Shown in pieces: positions 18,753 to 27,286 of a stretch of 64,000 nt of DNA. The notes under the pieces were generated by a model. It made no database searches, was not told the origin of the DNA, and saw only the letters and a list, made by a program, of their open reading frames with translations. Source of the DNA: Labrys okinawensis (GTDB taxonomy: Bacteria; Pseudomonadota; Alphaproteobacteria; Rhizobiales; Labraceae); assembly GCF_002982075.1 (NCBI RefSeq), contig NZ_PUEJ01000003.1:372001-436000 (forward strand). Direction: 5' to 3'. Made by a program: the position numbers and the translations under genes. Numbering within the stretch: position 1 is the stretch's first letter; each line of letters starts with the position of its first letter.

Positions 18753-19349
18753 ATGGGATTCCAGGATGGCGTTCGAAAGGTCTCTCTCACACCCCAGCAT
18801 CTCATCGTCGAAGAAAAATTCACCAGTAGCCCGCTGTTCGACATGGTCGCCCCTAGCCAGAAAGTGAAGGGGCTCAAGGTTGCCGGCGTGAAGCATGTGC
18901 ATGGCCTACGGCGCGTGATCACCCTGGCCCGGGTCGAAGACGTCTATTTCAAGGGACGCAAATTGCCGGGTCTGCCGGGGTTCAGGGAACTGGCCGAAGA
19001 ATGGATTATGCCAGGCCAGCAGATCACCACCCGTGCGACGGGCGAGTTGACCCTGTCGCTCGATTATGTCGGGAAATACAACGCCTTCAACGCCAACCTT
19101 TTCAGCAGTACTGCGAAGAAGATTCCTCTCGGATTTATTGATTATTTGGGAGAAGACCCGGCGCCCGGTGTAATTCTGCAGACTAATGCTGCGGTGCCTT
19201 TCATCCAGTATGGAGACGAAAATCTCATCGCCGCCGCCTATTACAACTCCAAGACGAGACGCCTGGAGATATTGCGGCAGTTCAACGTCAAGACGCTCGC
19301 TGACGATTTCATGCGGCGCTTTGCACCCGAATACGGGGCAGGATCTTAA
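18753..19349 (+). CDS. Unrecognised T6SS-operon protein between hcp and vgrG
   Basis: 198 residues, no signal peptide or membrane span, and I do not recognise the family. The body alternates short beta-like stretches (ATGELTLSLDYVGKYNAF, VILQTNAAVPFIQYGD) with charged helices, and the C-terminus is helical (VKTLADDFMRRFAPEYG). It has normal high-GC coding style, a ribosome-like GAAGGGG before the ATG, and lies in the rightward operon 120 bases after hcp and 84 bases before vgrG. In Agrobacterium this slot holds an effector/immunity pair, but nothing here resembles Tae amidase or its immunity protein. An Hcp-dependent effector, a chaperone, or an accessory structural protein are all possible. 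Confidence 0.75.
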   Translation: MGFQDGVRKVSLTPQHLIVEEKFTSSPLFDMVAPSQKVKGLKVAGVKHVHGLRRVITLARVEDVYFKGRKLPGLPGFRELAEEWIMPGQQITTRATGELTLSLDYVGKYNAFNANLFSSTAKKIPLGFIDYLGEDPAPGVILQTNAAVPFIQYGDENLIAAAYYNSKTRRLEILRQFNVKTLADDFMRRFAPEYGAGS

Positions 19350-19433
19350 GCGAGTGCTTCGACGGCCGGGAGGGCGATCCTCCCCGCCGAGCGTGAGGTT
19401 TGTATCCAAGCATCAGATCAGGAATTGCATTCG

Positions 19434-21791
19434 ATGGACGGCGACGCCAGCTCAGCATCCTATATCCAGGCCGAACGCATCCTGCGCATCGAGACGCCTT
19501 TGGGCGCCGACGTGCTGCTGCCCGAACGTGCGGAGATGCGCGAGGCGGTGAACGACCTGTTCACGCTTCATGTCGCGGTGCGGTCCAAGAAGACGGACAT
19601 CAAGCCGAACGAGATTGTCGGCAAGCTGGTCGACGTCTCCCTCGAGCTCGGCCAGGGCGAGCGGCGCACCTGGAACGGGCTGGTGGTGCGCCTGGTCGAG
19701 GGGCCGCCGGTGACGCGGGGCCTCAGAGCCTACAGCCTCGAGATCCGGCCCCAGCACTGGCTGATGAGCCAGCGCTCGGATTGCCGGATCTGGCAGGACA
19801 AGAGCTCGCTCGACGTCGCCCGCACGCTCCTGTCCGAGCACAAGCTGATCGCGCCGGTGACCTCGGGCGTCATCCCCGAGCCCAAGCCCCAGCATTATTC
19901 GGTGCAGTATAACGAGACGGACCTTGCCTATCTCCTGCGCCGGCTGGAGGAGGACGGGCTGTTCTTCTGGTTCGAGCATGAGGGCGGTTCGGCCGGCTCG
20001 GTCGCCGCCAAACATGTCATGCATATCGCCTCGCATGTCTCGGGCTATACCAGCGGGCCGGAAACCGACGTGCGCCTCGCCATGGGCTCGACCGACCGCA
20101 ACCATCTCACCAAGTTCGAGCGCAGCTTCACCTATGTGCCCGGCAAGCGCTCGGCGGGAGACTGGAACTTCCTTACCCCCGGCTCCGTGCCCTCGGGCGA
20201 GACGCCGAGCCTGGTCTCGCTGCCGGGCAACGAGGCTTATGAGCTCTATGAATATCCCATGGTCGGCGGCTATGGCTCGGACAGCGCCTCCGAAGGCATC
20301 GCCAATGACCGGGTCGAGCGCCAGTCCAAGCTGAGGATGCAGGCGGCCGAGGCCGATTACGAACGCATCGAAGGCGCGTCCACCATCCGCACGCTCTCGC
20401 CCGGCCGGCGCTTCAAGCCCTATGACGTCGCCAATCCCGGCAATAGCTACGAGGAGCATGTCACCTTCCAGATCGTGCATGTGGCGCGCGACCGCTCCTA
20501 TGAGACCAATGAAGGGGATCCGGACTATTCCAACCGCTTCATGGCCCTGCCGAGCCGGGTGCCGGCCACGCCCCATCGCTCGACGCCGCGCCCGCGCATC
20601 GACGGCACCGACATCGCCATCATCGCCGGCCCGCCGGGCGAGGAGATCCACCCCGACAAATATGGGCGGGTGAAGGTGTGGTTCCCCTGGGACCGCCGCG
20701 CCAAGAAGGACGGCACCGACACCTGCTGGATCCGGGTGGCGCAGAACTGGGGCGGCGGCAATTGGGGCGGCCAGATCATCCCGCGCGTGGGTATGGAAGC
20801 GATCGTTTCCTATCTCGGCGGCGACCCCGACAGGCCGATCATCACCGCGCTGGTGCCGAATGCCGCGCAAAACGTGCCCTACCAGCTGCCCGAGCACAAG
20901 ACCAAGAGCATCTTCCGCTCCAATACCTACAAGTCGAAGGACCCGACCAAGTTCAACGAATTCTCCTTCGAGGACGCGCCGGGCCAGGAGAATTTCCACC
21001 TGCACGCCCAGAAGGACATGACGAGCAAAGTGCTCAACAACCAGATCCACACGGTGGATGCCAGTGCGCTGCACAGCTACGGCCAGCAGCACCAGCTCAC
21101 CGTGGGCGCCAACATGAACCATCAGGTCGGCGGCGGGCTGAACCAGGTGGTGGGGGCGACCACGGGCGCCGGGGCGGCTGCCCTCCTGGCGCCGCTCGCC
21201 GGCCTGATGGGCCAAAGCGCCGGCATGCTGCAGCAGGCCATGGCGATCGCCGGCCAAGCCGATGGTGGCGCGTCATCATCGGATACCGCATCCGGTCAGG
21301 CCAGTCTCGCTGGGACATTCGGGACACCGGCCAGCCATGCAACGTCCCTTGCCGGTTCCATATTGGGGGTCGCCTCCGGCGGTTTCGACCGGGCCCTAGG
21401 CTCGCTGGGTTCGCTGGCTCCCGCTACTTTTGCTTCGCTCGGAGGCGCACCCATGTCGGGCGCGGGCGCGTCCCTGCTCGGCACGCTCGGCTCGCTCGTC
21501 CCCGGCGGAGTTTACAGCCAGCTCGTCGGAGCGATCAAAAACACCAACGTTGGGGCGGTGGCTACCGAGCAGGTGGGAATGGCCAAAGTTACAACGGTTG
21601 GTAAGGTCGCCATGGAGAAGGTCGGACACACCAAGACTATCGAGGTGGGTGAGCAGTTCATCATCCAGTGCGGGGCGTCAAAGCTTGTAATGAACAAGAA
21701 TGGTCATGTCGTTATTCTGGGCACGCAGTTTCATTTTGAAGCGAGCGGGCACGTGCAGGTGATAGGCCATCCGATCGACCATAATCGGTGA
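19434..21791 (+). CDS. vgrG: VgrG (TssI) spike protein with Ala/Gly-rich insertion
   Basis: 785 residues from ATG 19434; an in-frame TTG nine bases upstream is less likely because AGGA sits about ten bases ahead of the ATG. The gp27-like and gp5 OB domains are clear (YNETDLAYLLRRLEEDGLFF; HPDKYGRVKVWFPWDR; CWIRVAQNWGGGNWGG). A beta-helix needle follows. About residues 575-705 are an unusual Ala/Gly/Ser-rich hydrophobic stretch inserted before the final needle repeats (AMEKVGHTKTIEVGEQF and onward). VgrG trimers tip the Hcp tube and carry the PAAR-like toxin encoded two genes downstream. Its stop overlaps the GTG of the next gene. Confidence 0.96.
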   Translation: MDGDASSASYIQAERILRIETPLGADVLLPERAEMREAVNDLFTLHVAVRSKKTDIKPNEIVGKLVDVSLELGQGERRTWNGLVVRLVEGPPVTRGLRAYSLEIRPQHWLMSQRSDCRIWQDKSSLDVARTLLSEHKLIAPVTSGVIPEPKPQHYSVQYNETDLAYLLRRLEEDGLFFWFEHEGGSAGSVAAKHVMHIASHVSGYTSGPETDVRLAMGSTDRNHLTKFERSFTYVPGKRSAGDWNFLTPGSVPSGETPSLVSLPGNEAYELYEYPMVGGYGSDSASEGIANDRVERQSKLRMQAAEADYERIEGASTIRTLSPGRRFKPYDVANPGNSYEEHVTFQIVHVARDRSYETNEGDPDYSNRFMALPSRVPATPHRSTPRPRIDGTDIAIIAGPPGEEIHPDKYGRVKVWFPWDRRAKKDGTDTCWIRVAQNWGGGNWGGQIIPRVGMEAIVSYLGGDPDRPIITALVPNAAQNVPYQLPEHKTKSIFRSNTYKSKDPTKFNEFSFEDAPGQENFHLHAQKDMTSKVLNNQIHTVDASALHSYGQQHQLTVGANMNHQVGGGLNQVVGATTGAGAAALLAPLAGLMGQSAGMLQQAMAIAGQADGGASSSDTASGQASLAGTFGTPASHATSLAGSILGVASGGFDRALGSLGSLAPATFASLGGAPMSGAGASLLGTLGSLVPGGVYSQLVGAIKNTNVGAVATEQVGMAKVTTVGKVAMEKVGHTKTIEVGEQFIIQCGASKLVMNKNGHVVILGTQFHFEASGHVQVIGHPIDHNR

Positions 21792-22918
21792 ACCTCATGC
21801 TCGGAGAAAATAATAGCCCCTTTGCGGCAATCGCTTTTGAGCAAATCCACCGAGATGGCGATCCCATGGCAGTAATCGCTATCCGTGGCTCATTTAAGCT
21901 CGATAGCGACGGCTCGCTGCACATTGCCGACAAACAAGCCATCGTACTGGCGGATGAATATGAGGGGCCGGCCCAGACGTCCCAACTTGTGAAAGTCTCC
22001 GACCTCGTTCCGTTCAAACCGGCGACCGATATCACAGTTCTCGGGCATGCCTATGCCCCCGAGCAATATGATACGGCTTGGCAATTTGGCGTGACAATAG
22101 CCAACAAGAGTTATTTGCTGCACTGCCATGGAGAACGCGAATGGATTGCGACAAAGCGGGATTGGCAGGGGATTTCTCGCGGTGCCGATCCTCACGCCGC
22201 ATCAGGCCATCACTGGCAATTGACGACGACAGCTTCTCTCGCGCAGGTCCCGCTTGATTATGCATTGGCCGCTGGCGGCGAAGTGATCGGGGCACGGCGG
22301 CATGAGGTGGATTTACGCAATCCACGTGGGTGTGGCCTGCTGCATCCGGATCTGCGCACCCATGGTGAGAGTTTTCCTGCTCCCGCGATTGACAGCGAGA
22401 GTGCCCCTGTCGAATCTCCTTTCAAAGCGCCCGAACCTCAGGGCACTGCTCCTGTGCCACCCTGGTGGGCCTGGCGCCAGCGTTATGTGGGGACTTACGA
22501 CGAGATCTGGAAGCGAGAGAGACACCCCCGCTTGCCTGAGGACTTTGACTATCATTTCTATCAATGTGCCCATCCGAACCTGATCTGGGATGGATATCTC
22601 AACGGCGCGGAACGAGTGCAATTGCATAGACTCACGGCGGATCAGCCTTCACTCACATTCGTCTTGCCAGATGTCGTTCCGGTGGCACGCTTCCTATGGC
22701 GCGATGAACGAGAGGTTGTCGCACGGCTTAATCTCGATGGCGTCTATATCGACATGCGTGGGGAGCCTCCCTGGCAAGTCGACCTCACTTGGCGGGGTTG
22801 GATTGTCACCTGTCCCCAATTCTTGAGGATCGACATCAAACTGGTGCGCCTTGGTCACCCGGTGCTGCCTGATTTGCCGTCGATTGGCGAGGCCGGCTTG
22901 GAAGAGGCCTCAACATGA
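21788..22918 (+). CDS. DUF2169 family T6SS adaptor/chaperone
   Basis: 376 residues. DUF2169 proteins are encoded between vgrG and PAAR-type effectors and act as adaptors that load the effector on VgrG. The N-terminal MAVIAIRGSFKLDSDGSL and DITVLGHAYAPE, and the C-terminal DYHFYQCAHPNLIWDGYLNG and LRIDIKLVR segments, are typical. The start is probably the GTG overlapping the vgrG stop (GTGA) or an ATG nine bases later. The stop overlaps the next gene's ATG. In Agrobacterium the same family accompanies one of the Tde DNase effectors, which fits the neighbour here. Confidence 0.9.
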   Translation: MNLMLGENNSPFAAIAFEQIHRDGDPMAVIAIRGSFKLDSDGSLHIADKQAIVLADEYEGPAQTSQLVKVSDLVPFKPATDITVLGHAYAPEQYDTAWQFGVTIANKSYLLHCHGEREWIATKRDWQGISRGADPHAASGHHWQLTTTASLAQVPLDYALAAGGEVIGARRHEVDLRNPRGCGLLHPDLRTHGESFPAPAIDSESAPVESPFKAPEPQGTAPVPPWWAWRQRYVGTYDEIWKRERHPRLPEDFDYHFYQCAHPNLIWDGYLNGAERVQLHRLTADQPSLTFVLPDVVPVARFLWRDEREVVARLNLDGVYIDMRGEPPWQVDLTWRGWIVTCPQFLRIDIKLVRLGHPVLPDLPSIGEAGLEEAST

Positions 22919-24354
22919 GCATTGATCCATCTTCGGAGAAGCCTCAGAAGGCCATCCAGGGTCTGGAAGCCCTGCACCTCAAGACAGCAGACATTCCTCT
23001 AGAAGGCAGTCGGGTTACGGGCGAGGGGCTCCTCATCTCGATCTATCCGGATGTCTGTTTGACGCCGGTCGGAAGCGCCTCAGTTCCGGTTCCCTACAAC
23101 ATCTACGCGTATCAGTCCGACGACGCCAACACCACCACCAGCGTCTTCCAAACCAGCATGCGTTCCCACACCGCCAAATCGCTCATCACCAAGTGTTACG
23201 GGGACGAAAAGGGCACCGACGGAGGCATTCTCTCCCGAACACACAATAGTATTTGTGAACCCAAGACCTGGTCAGAAACTGTTCGTTTCGAAGGGCATGG
23301 CGTGGTCCGCCATACTGACGAATGGTGGATGAACAAGCGCAATACCATCGGTAAGCTCAGCTATGTCGACGATCCCAATGCGTACCGACCGGCCAGCGCT
23401 TCGGTACTGCCGCCAACGCCAACCGACACGCCGGGTGTCTACAGTGATGCGCTGCCAGACCCCGTTCGACCAGGTCAGCAATATGCACAGGCGGTGACTC
23501 CCTTCCTGTTCGGCCAAAGCGGAACGATGGTGCTGCCGGGCGGTGGAGGCGGTATGGGAACACTCGGTCGGGTTGCGCCTCTTGGTGAGAGCCTTGGTAA
23601 CATGGGACGCCGGATTGGTCCGGGGCCTGTTGATATTGCTCCTTTTCAACCTCTAAATCCGGAAGACGTCGAGAACATGTTACCGGATTACCTACGGCCC
23701 CTTCGCCCCTCGGGAACCGTAGTGCCGGAACACGACAACCCCCCCGAACCGGATCCGGATCCCAGACCCCAACCGGATCCGCGCCCTCCTTTTCCAACGC
23801 CAAACGTCAGAACTAGCAGGAAATGCTATACTAAGAGAATATGCTTCGATCGGAAGCATTATGACTGGGAAGAATACAATCACCAATTAAAATTGCAGCA
23901 AGATGCTCTCAATGGGAAGACTGCCGCTGACGCTTATAATGATATCGACCGGTTCGATCAGCTGAGTGCCGCTGACAAAAAAGCATTGCGGGCGAGCGCG
24001 AAGTCGTATCAAGCGGCGGCCAAGTTGGCCTATATCAGAGCAAATCAGGCTCGTTACACGCAACAATATGGCGCTACGAAATGGATTGAGCACATTAATA
24101 GTTTGGCCGCACTTCACCGTTTGGATATGGTAGCTGGTGGTGATCCCACCGACATTGCAGATATGGGAAATACCAATATCAACTCATCTATTGGGTCCGC
24201 CTGGAACCAAAGTGATAGTTGGATGCCATTTTCGTCCAGTCGTCAGCAGGAGCTAAAGGCTTACGCAGCGGAGATGAGAGAAAATCGTTGTAAGATGGAC
24301 GTGCGTTTGTCGACGTGCGATGGTAATCCTGCCCTGAACTCGAACTATACATAA
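22915..24354 (+). CDS. PAAR-like (DUF4150) T6SS effector with Ntox15/Tde-type DNase domain
   Basis: 479 residues in three parts. Residues about 36-145 are a DUF4150 PAAR-like domain (PDVCLTPVGSASVPVPYN), which caps the VgrG spike. Residues about 165-300 are a Gly/Pro-rich linker with an acidic-proline run. Residues about 300-479 are a toxin domain whose core is LHRLDMVAGGDP followed by INSSIGSAW; this matches the polymorphic toxin type 15 (Ntox15) family, in which an HxxD motif (His 401, Asp 404 here) is catalytic in the Agrobacterium DNase effectors Tde1/Tde2. Activity is inferred from the family. GC falls in the toxin part, consistent with module exchange. The ATG overlaps the DUF2169 stop. 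Confidence 0.88.
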   Translation: MSIDPSSEKPQKAIQGLEALHLKTADIPLEGSRVTGEGLLISIYPDVCLTPVGSASVPVPYNIYAYQSDDANTTTSVFQTSMRSHTAKSLITKCYGDEKGTDGGILSRTHNSICEPKTWSETVRFEGHGVVRHTDEWWMNKRNTIGKLSYVDDPNAYRPASASVLPPTPTDTPGVYSDALPDPVRPGQQYAQAVTPFLFGQSGTMVLPGGGGGMGTLGRVAPLGESLGNMGRRIGPGPVDIAPFQPLNPEDVENMLPDYLRPLRPSGTVVPEHDNPPEPDPDPRPQPDPRPPFPTPNVRTSRKCYTKRICFDRKHYDWEEYNHQLKLQQDALNGKTAADAYNDIDRFDQLSAADKKALRASAKSYQAAAKLAYIRANQARYTQQYGATKWIEHINSLAALHRLDMVAGGDPTDIADMGNTNINSSIGSAWNQSDSWMPFSSSRQQELKAYAAEMRENRCKMDVRLSTCDGNPALNSNYT

Positions 24355-24373
24355 AGAAAAATTGGAGATTTAG

Positions 24374-25072
24374 ATGTCGAAATCAGATATGCTCTCCTAC
24401 CTATTAGATAATTTCGGGAGCCCCGAGCAGGCTACAAAAGTCTCTGATAAAGAAATTTCTAAGTTTGTTGATAAAGTTCCGGAAACAATTCTTAAATTTT
24501 GGCGCGATCACGGTAGAGGATCCTATTTGAATGGCTTCTTTTGGTTCTGCGACCCAGCGCTCTTACAGCCTATACTAAGAACGCTCTTTGAGGGAGATCC
24601 AGAGTATAATGCAGAAGATATGACCACAGTTGGTTATTCCGCGTTCGGCTCTCTGGAGGTATGGGATAAGACAAGGCGGATTATAGGAATAGATTTTCTT
24701 ACTTCCACAATTTATTCTCCTCCAGATGAATATTATTTGGATTTAAGTACAGGAGAGAGGTTGGATGATAATATACTTGTGCAAACCCCGATGACATCTT
24801 TTATAAATTCGGATAGAGATGATTTTGATGAAGCGCTCGCGACTCTGGGTAAGTTAGAGCCTGGCGAGATTTATGGTTACGCTCCGGTCCTTCAATTAGG
24901 TGGATCTCAAGACGTAGAGCACTTACATCGGACCAAGATCGTCGAACATCTTGCAATGATCTGCGGGCTGTCTCGGTTTAATCTTACTCGCTTGACTCCC
25001 CCAGATCCCCCAGCCTTCCCGTTTGGACGTCTTGAAGTTATTCGCCCTGTTGGTCCATTGACGCGCCAGTGA
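24374..25072 (+). CDS. GAD-like/DUF1851 immunity protein (Tdi type)
   Basis: 232 residues, acidic and cytoplasmic with no signal peptide, starting 19 bases after the toxin gene behind a TGGAGA ribosome site. The N-terminal half resembles GAD-like domains (VPETILKFWRDHGRG, NGFFWFCDPALL), and the C-terminal half has the DUF1851 pattern with GEIYGYAPVLQLGG. This domain pair is that of Tdi, the immunity partner of Tde-type DNases. An immunity role is inferred from family and position. The AT-richer codon use matches the toxin end rather than the T6SS core. Confidence 0.85.
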   Translation: MSKSDMLSYLLDNFGSPEQATKVSDKEISKFVDKVPETILKFWRDHGRGSYLNGFFWFCDPALLQPILRTLFEGDPEYNAEDMTTVGYSAFGSLEVWDKTRRIIGIDFLTSTIYSPPDEYYLDLSTGERLDDNILVQTPMTSFINSDRDDFDEALATLGKLEPGEIYGYAPVLQLGGSQDVEHLHRTKIVEHLAMICGLSRFNLTRLTPPDPPAFPFGRLEVIRPVGPLTRQ

Positions 25073-25301
25073 CAGGCTGGTGGCTTCTGAAGGACATCAG
25101 GACTAAATTACAGGCTTGGGGTGGACGGAACTTTTTACAGCATCTGGTTCACTGCGTGCTCTACATCGTGAGGGTTTTCGTCGACGACTGCCCCTGGATT
25201 GGCGCGAGTTCATCTCCCGGTTAGGAAGATGGGATCAGCAATCTTAGCTGTTACACAGTTCACTCTATTGCCTGCACCAAGTTCGGCTCCATCCTACCTT
25301 G
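25073..25301. other. Non-coding or decayed stretch after the immunity gene
   Basis: 229 bases between the immunity gene and the first transposase relic. A short stop-bounded frame reads as a protein-like fragment (LPLDWREFISRLGRWDQQS near 25183-25240), but I cannot assign it. It may be debris of another mobile element. Confidence 0.3.
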
Positions 25302-25958
25302 ATGGCTCAGCTTTTACGTATCGTGGTTCCCGGTCTGCCTTATCATGTCACCCAGTGGGGCAATGGATGGTGGCGCACTTTCTTTGGTGTCGAGGATTAT
25401 GTCTTCTACCGCGACTGCCATACGGTCCATTGCCAGGCTGCCGGCGTCGAGGTGTGAGTTTGGTGTTTGATGCCCAACCACGTGCATCTCATTCTCGTGC
25501 CGCCTGATCCGGATGGCCTGCGGCGGGCCTTCGCCAACCCATCGGCGCTATGCCGGCCATGTCCATGCGCGTGAGAAGCGGACGGGGCATTTTTGGCAGG
25601 GGCGCTATGGCGCGGTTGCCATGGATGAGGAGCATCTCCTGCACGCGGTGCGCTATGTCTGTCTCAATCCGGTTCGGGTCGGCCTTTGGAACGAGCTCGG
25701 GATTGGCGCTGGGCCAGCACGCGGGCCCATCTTCTGGGACAGGAAGACGGTATCACCAGCCTTGCGCCGGTTCGCCAGCGTGTCGCCGATTTCTCCGATC
25801 TGCTCGATAATGTGGATGAGGCGATGTTCAACCGTGTCCGCCGGGCGCAGAGTGTTGGGCGCCCGCTTGGCGACGATGCCTTCATCGACCGCATCAGGGT
25901 ATTGACGGGCCGCGAGGTGAGATCGGGGAAACGCGGGCCTAAACCCAAGGAAGGGTAG
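25302..25958 (+). pseudogene. Broken REP-associated (Y1, IS200-like) transposase, copy A
   Basis: The reading starts as MAQLLRIVVPGLPYHVTQWG and continues through the HUH motif NHVHLILVP, the HFWQGRYG segment, RYVCLNPVRVGL and ERARDWRWAS to GKRGPKPKEG, the full span of a RAYT-type Y1 transposase. It is dead in at least three ways: a TGA replaces a Trp codon just before LMPNHVHL, about two bases are lost after RRAFA, and about one base is lost after NPVRVGL. Such enzymes act on REP-like palindromes by single-strand transfer. The 3' two-thirds is duplicated downstream. Confidence 0.85.
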
Positions 25959-26009
25959 TTGGCACCGGTCGGGTGGGCGGGTCAGAATAGAATGCACTGT
26001 CACCGTAAT
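25426..26009 (+). repeat. 584-base direct repeat, copy A
   Basis: Matches 27287-27870 at a constant offset of 1,861 bases with only scattered substitutions (by eye about 97 percent identity). It covers the distal part of the broken transposase plus 51 bases of its 3' flank and ends abruptly in CACCGTAAT. After that base the two copies have unrelated sequence, each beginning a different gene module. Confidence 0.9.
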
Positions 26010-26035
26010 CCAGACATTGATGCGAGGGTATCTAC

Positions 26036-27115
26036 ATGATCGCAACAGCTTCCTCACCCCCGCTGACTTTCTCGCGAATGCGCGCTGTATCTAAGGATAT
26101 TCTTTATATCGCAGCTGTGCCGGATGGGAATGAAGTTGGTTCGGCTTTTACGCGGCTTTGTCAATATAACAACGGAGATTGGTCGTTTAGAAATTATGAT
26201 TTCTCGACTGAGAGCCTCGCCTTGTTCAAAGCTCCATCGGTTGAATTCCGAGTCATGTATATTCTCTCCGGTTCGGGTGAAGTCCGAAATGTCGACGATG
26301 AATATGCTCGCGAGTACACTGTAACCCCCGAACAGGTGTCTGACTTCAAAAGAAAATACCGCATGGGGCGATCGCTCAATATGCGGCAGATCGGAGATCG
26401 ACTCTATGTCGTCGGGGATGGCGGGCAGAATTTCAGAAGGGAAGCTGACGGGTTATGGAGTCCGCTAGATACGTCGATTTTTGATCCCTATGCTTCGTCA
26501 GATTGGGCGGAAGAGGCCCTCGATCCCGCTGGAGGCTGGGACAAGTTGTTCAAGTTATTTGAGGAAAATACATCTGAAGCCACGGAGTTCAGACGGAAGG
26601 GAGAACTCCGAGCCCGAAATACCATGCTTACCCGTGTCTATGGACTGTCGGAGGATGATATTTATCTTTGCGGAGCAAAAGGGGCCTTTTTCCATTGGAA
26701 CGGCTCGGTAATGCGGAAGATCGCAGGTGATTTCTCAGAATCACTGACAGGAATTGTCGCTGAAAGCCATAGTAAGGTATGGGTCTGTGGACGCGGCGGT
26801 TTACTTATGGTGGGAAATGCCGATGAAGGATTTCGTATTATATCGAACGCCGGTATACATGCATTCTCTTCCATAGCTATATTTGATAGAATAATATACT
26901 TAAGCAGTATCTCTCAACCTCGCGATTTGTTTATGTACGATGGTAAACATTTCCAGCGTGTTCATTCGAGTTTAACGCCTGGCATCGAAGATGTAAGTCA
27001 AATTGATGCTGTGGATGGTGCTTTGTGGGTGATGGGGCAGAAGGATATTCTACGCTTTGATGGCACTCAGTGGGAAAGAATTCAACATCCTGAAAATCCA
27101 CCAATTGGGCGGTAA
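26036..27115 (+). CDS. Beta-propeller-like protein, possible immunity or effector-associated protein
   Basis: 359 residues, no signal peptide or membrane span, family not recognised with confidence. Several repeats of about 40-45 residues share a pattern of hydrophobic strand, Gly, then Trp or Phe (RVYGLSEDDIYLCGAKGAFF; SHSKVWVCGRGGLLMVG; DGALWVMGQKDILRF), suggesting a beta-propeller. The ATG has a GAGGG ribosome site and lies only 27 bases after the repeat junction, so the gene seems to have arrived as an intact module. Its lower GC and place in a T6SS effector scrap zone make an immunity or orphan-immunity role plausible, but that is inference. Confidence 0.7.
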   Translation: MIATASSPPLTFSRMRAVSKDILYIAAVPDGNEVGSAFTRLCQYNNGDWSFRNYDFSTESLALFKAPSVEFRVMYILSGSGEVRNVDDEYAREYTVTPEQVSDFKRKYRMGRSLNMRQIGDRLYVVGDGGQNFRREADGLWSPLDTSIFDPYASSDWAEEALDPAGGWDKLFKLFEENTSEATEFRRKGELRARNTMLTRVYGLSEDDIYLCGAKGAFFHWNGSVMRKIAGDFSESLTGIVAESHSKVWVCGRGGLLMVGNADEGFRIISNAGIHAFSSIAIFDRIIYLSSISQPRDLFMYDGKHFQRVHSSLTPGIEDVSQIDAVDGALWVMGQKDILRFDGTQWERIQHPENPPIGR

Positions 27116-27130
27116 AGGGGCTTTAGGTGT

Positions 27131-27285
27131 TTAGTCCCAGCATGTCATGGGTTGGTGAACGAACGAACAGTTCGGGTTTTTGGCGCTAATGTGTTTGAGT
27201 GCCTCGATCGGTGTCCTGAAGTGTAGCGCCCTGAGTTGCTTGGCGTAGTTATAGGCGAGCAGCCAATCGCGGACGTGGCAGCTAC
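27131..27285 (-). pseudogene. C-terminal remnant of an IS481-type integrase
   Basis: Read on the minus strand, about 50 codons give DWLLAYNYAKQLRALHFRTP ending in HQPMTCWD and a TAA. This resembles the tail of IS481-family DDE integrases (a YNxAKRLKxLxGLTP block, then an HQxPGLN-like end). The upstream part is replaced by the transposase repeat at 27287. It is a small relic and identification rests on the short conserved block only. Confidence 0.5.
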
Positions 27286-27286
27286 A

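Noticed and set aside
19425..19433. TTG start for vgrG nine bases upstream of the ATG
   Set aside because: The ATG at 19434 has better spacing to the AGGA site and gives the usual start.
19452..21257. 601-codon minus-strand frame opposite vgrG
   Set aside because: Mirror frame of vgrG; His/Gly/Arg-rich with no recognisable domain.
23700..23815. Possible silk-like or collagen-like repeat in the effector
   Set aside because: It is a short Pro/Asp-rich linker between the PAAR-like head and the toxin domain, common in such effectors.
25513..25905. Separate small genes within the transposase region (for example 130 and 90 codons)
   Set aside because: They are pieces of one Y1 transposase in shifted frames, not independent genes.
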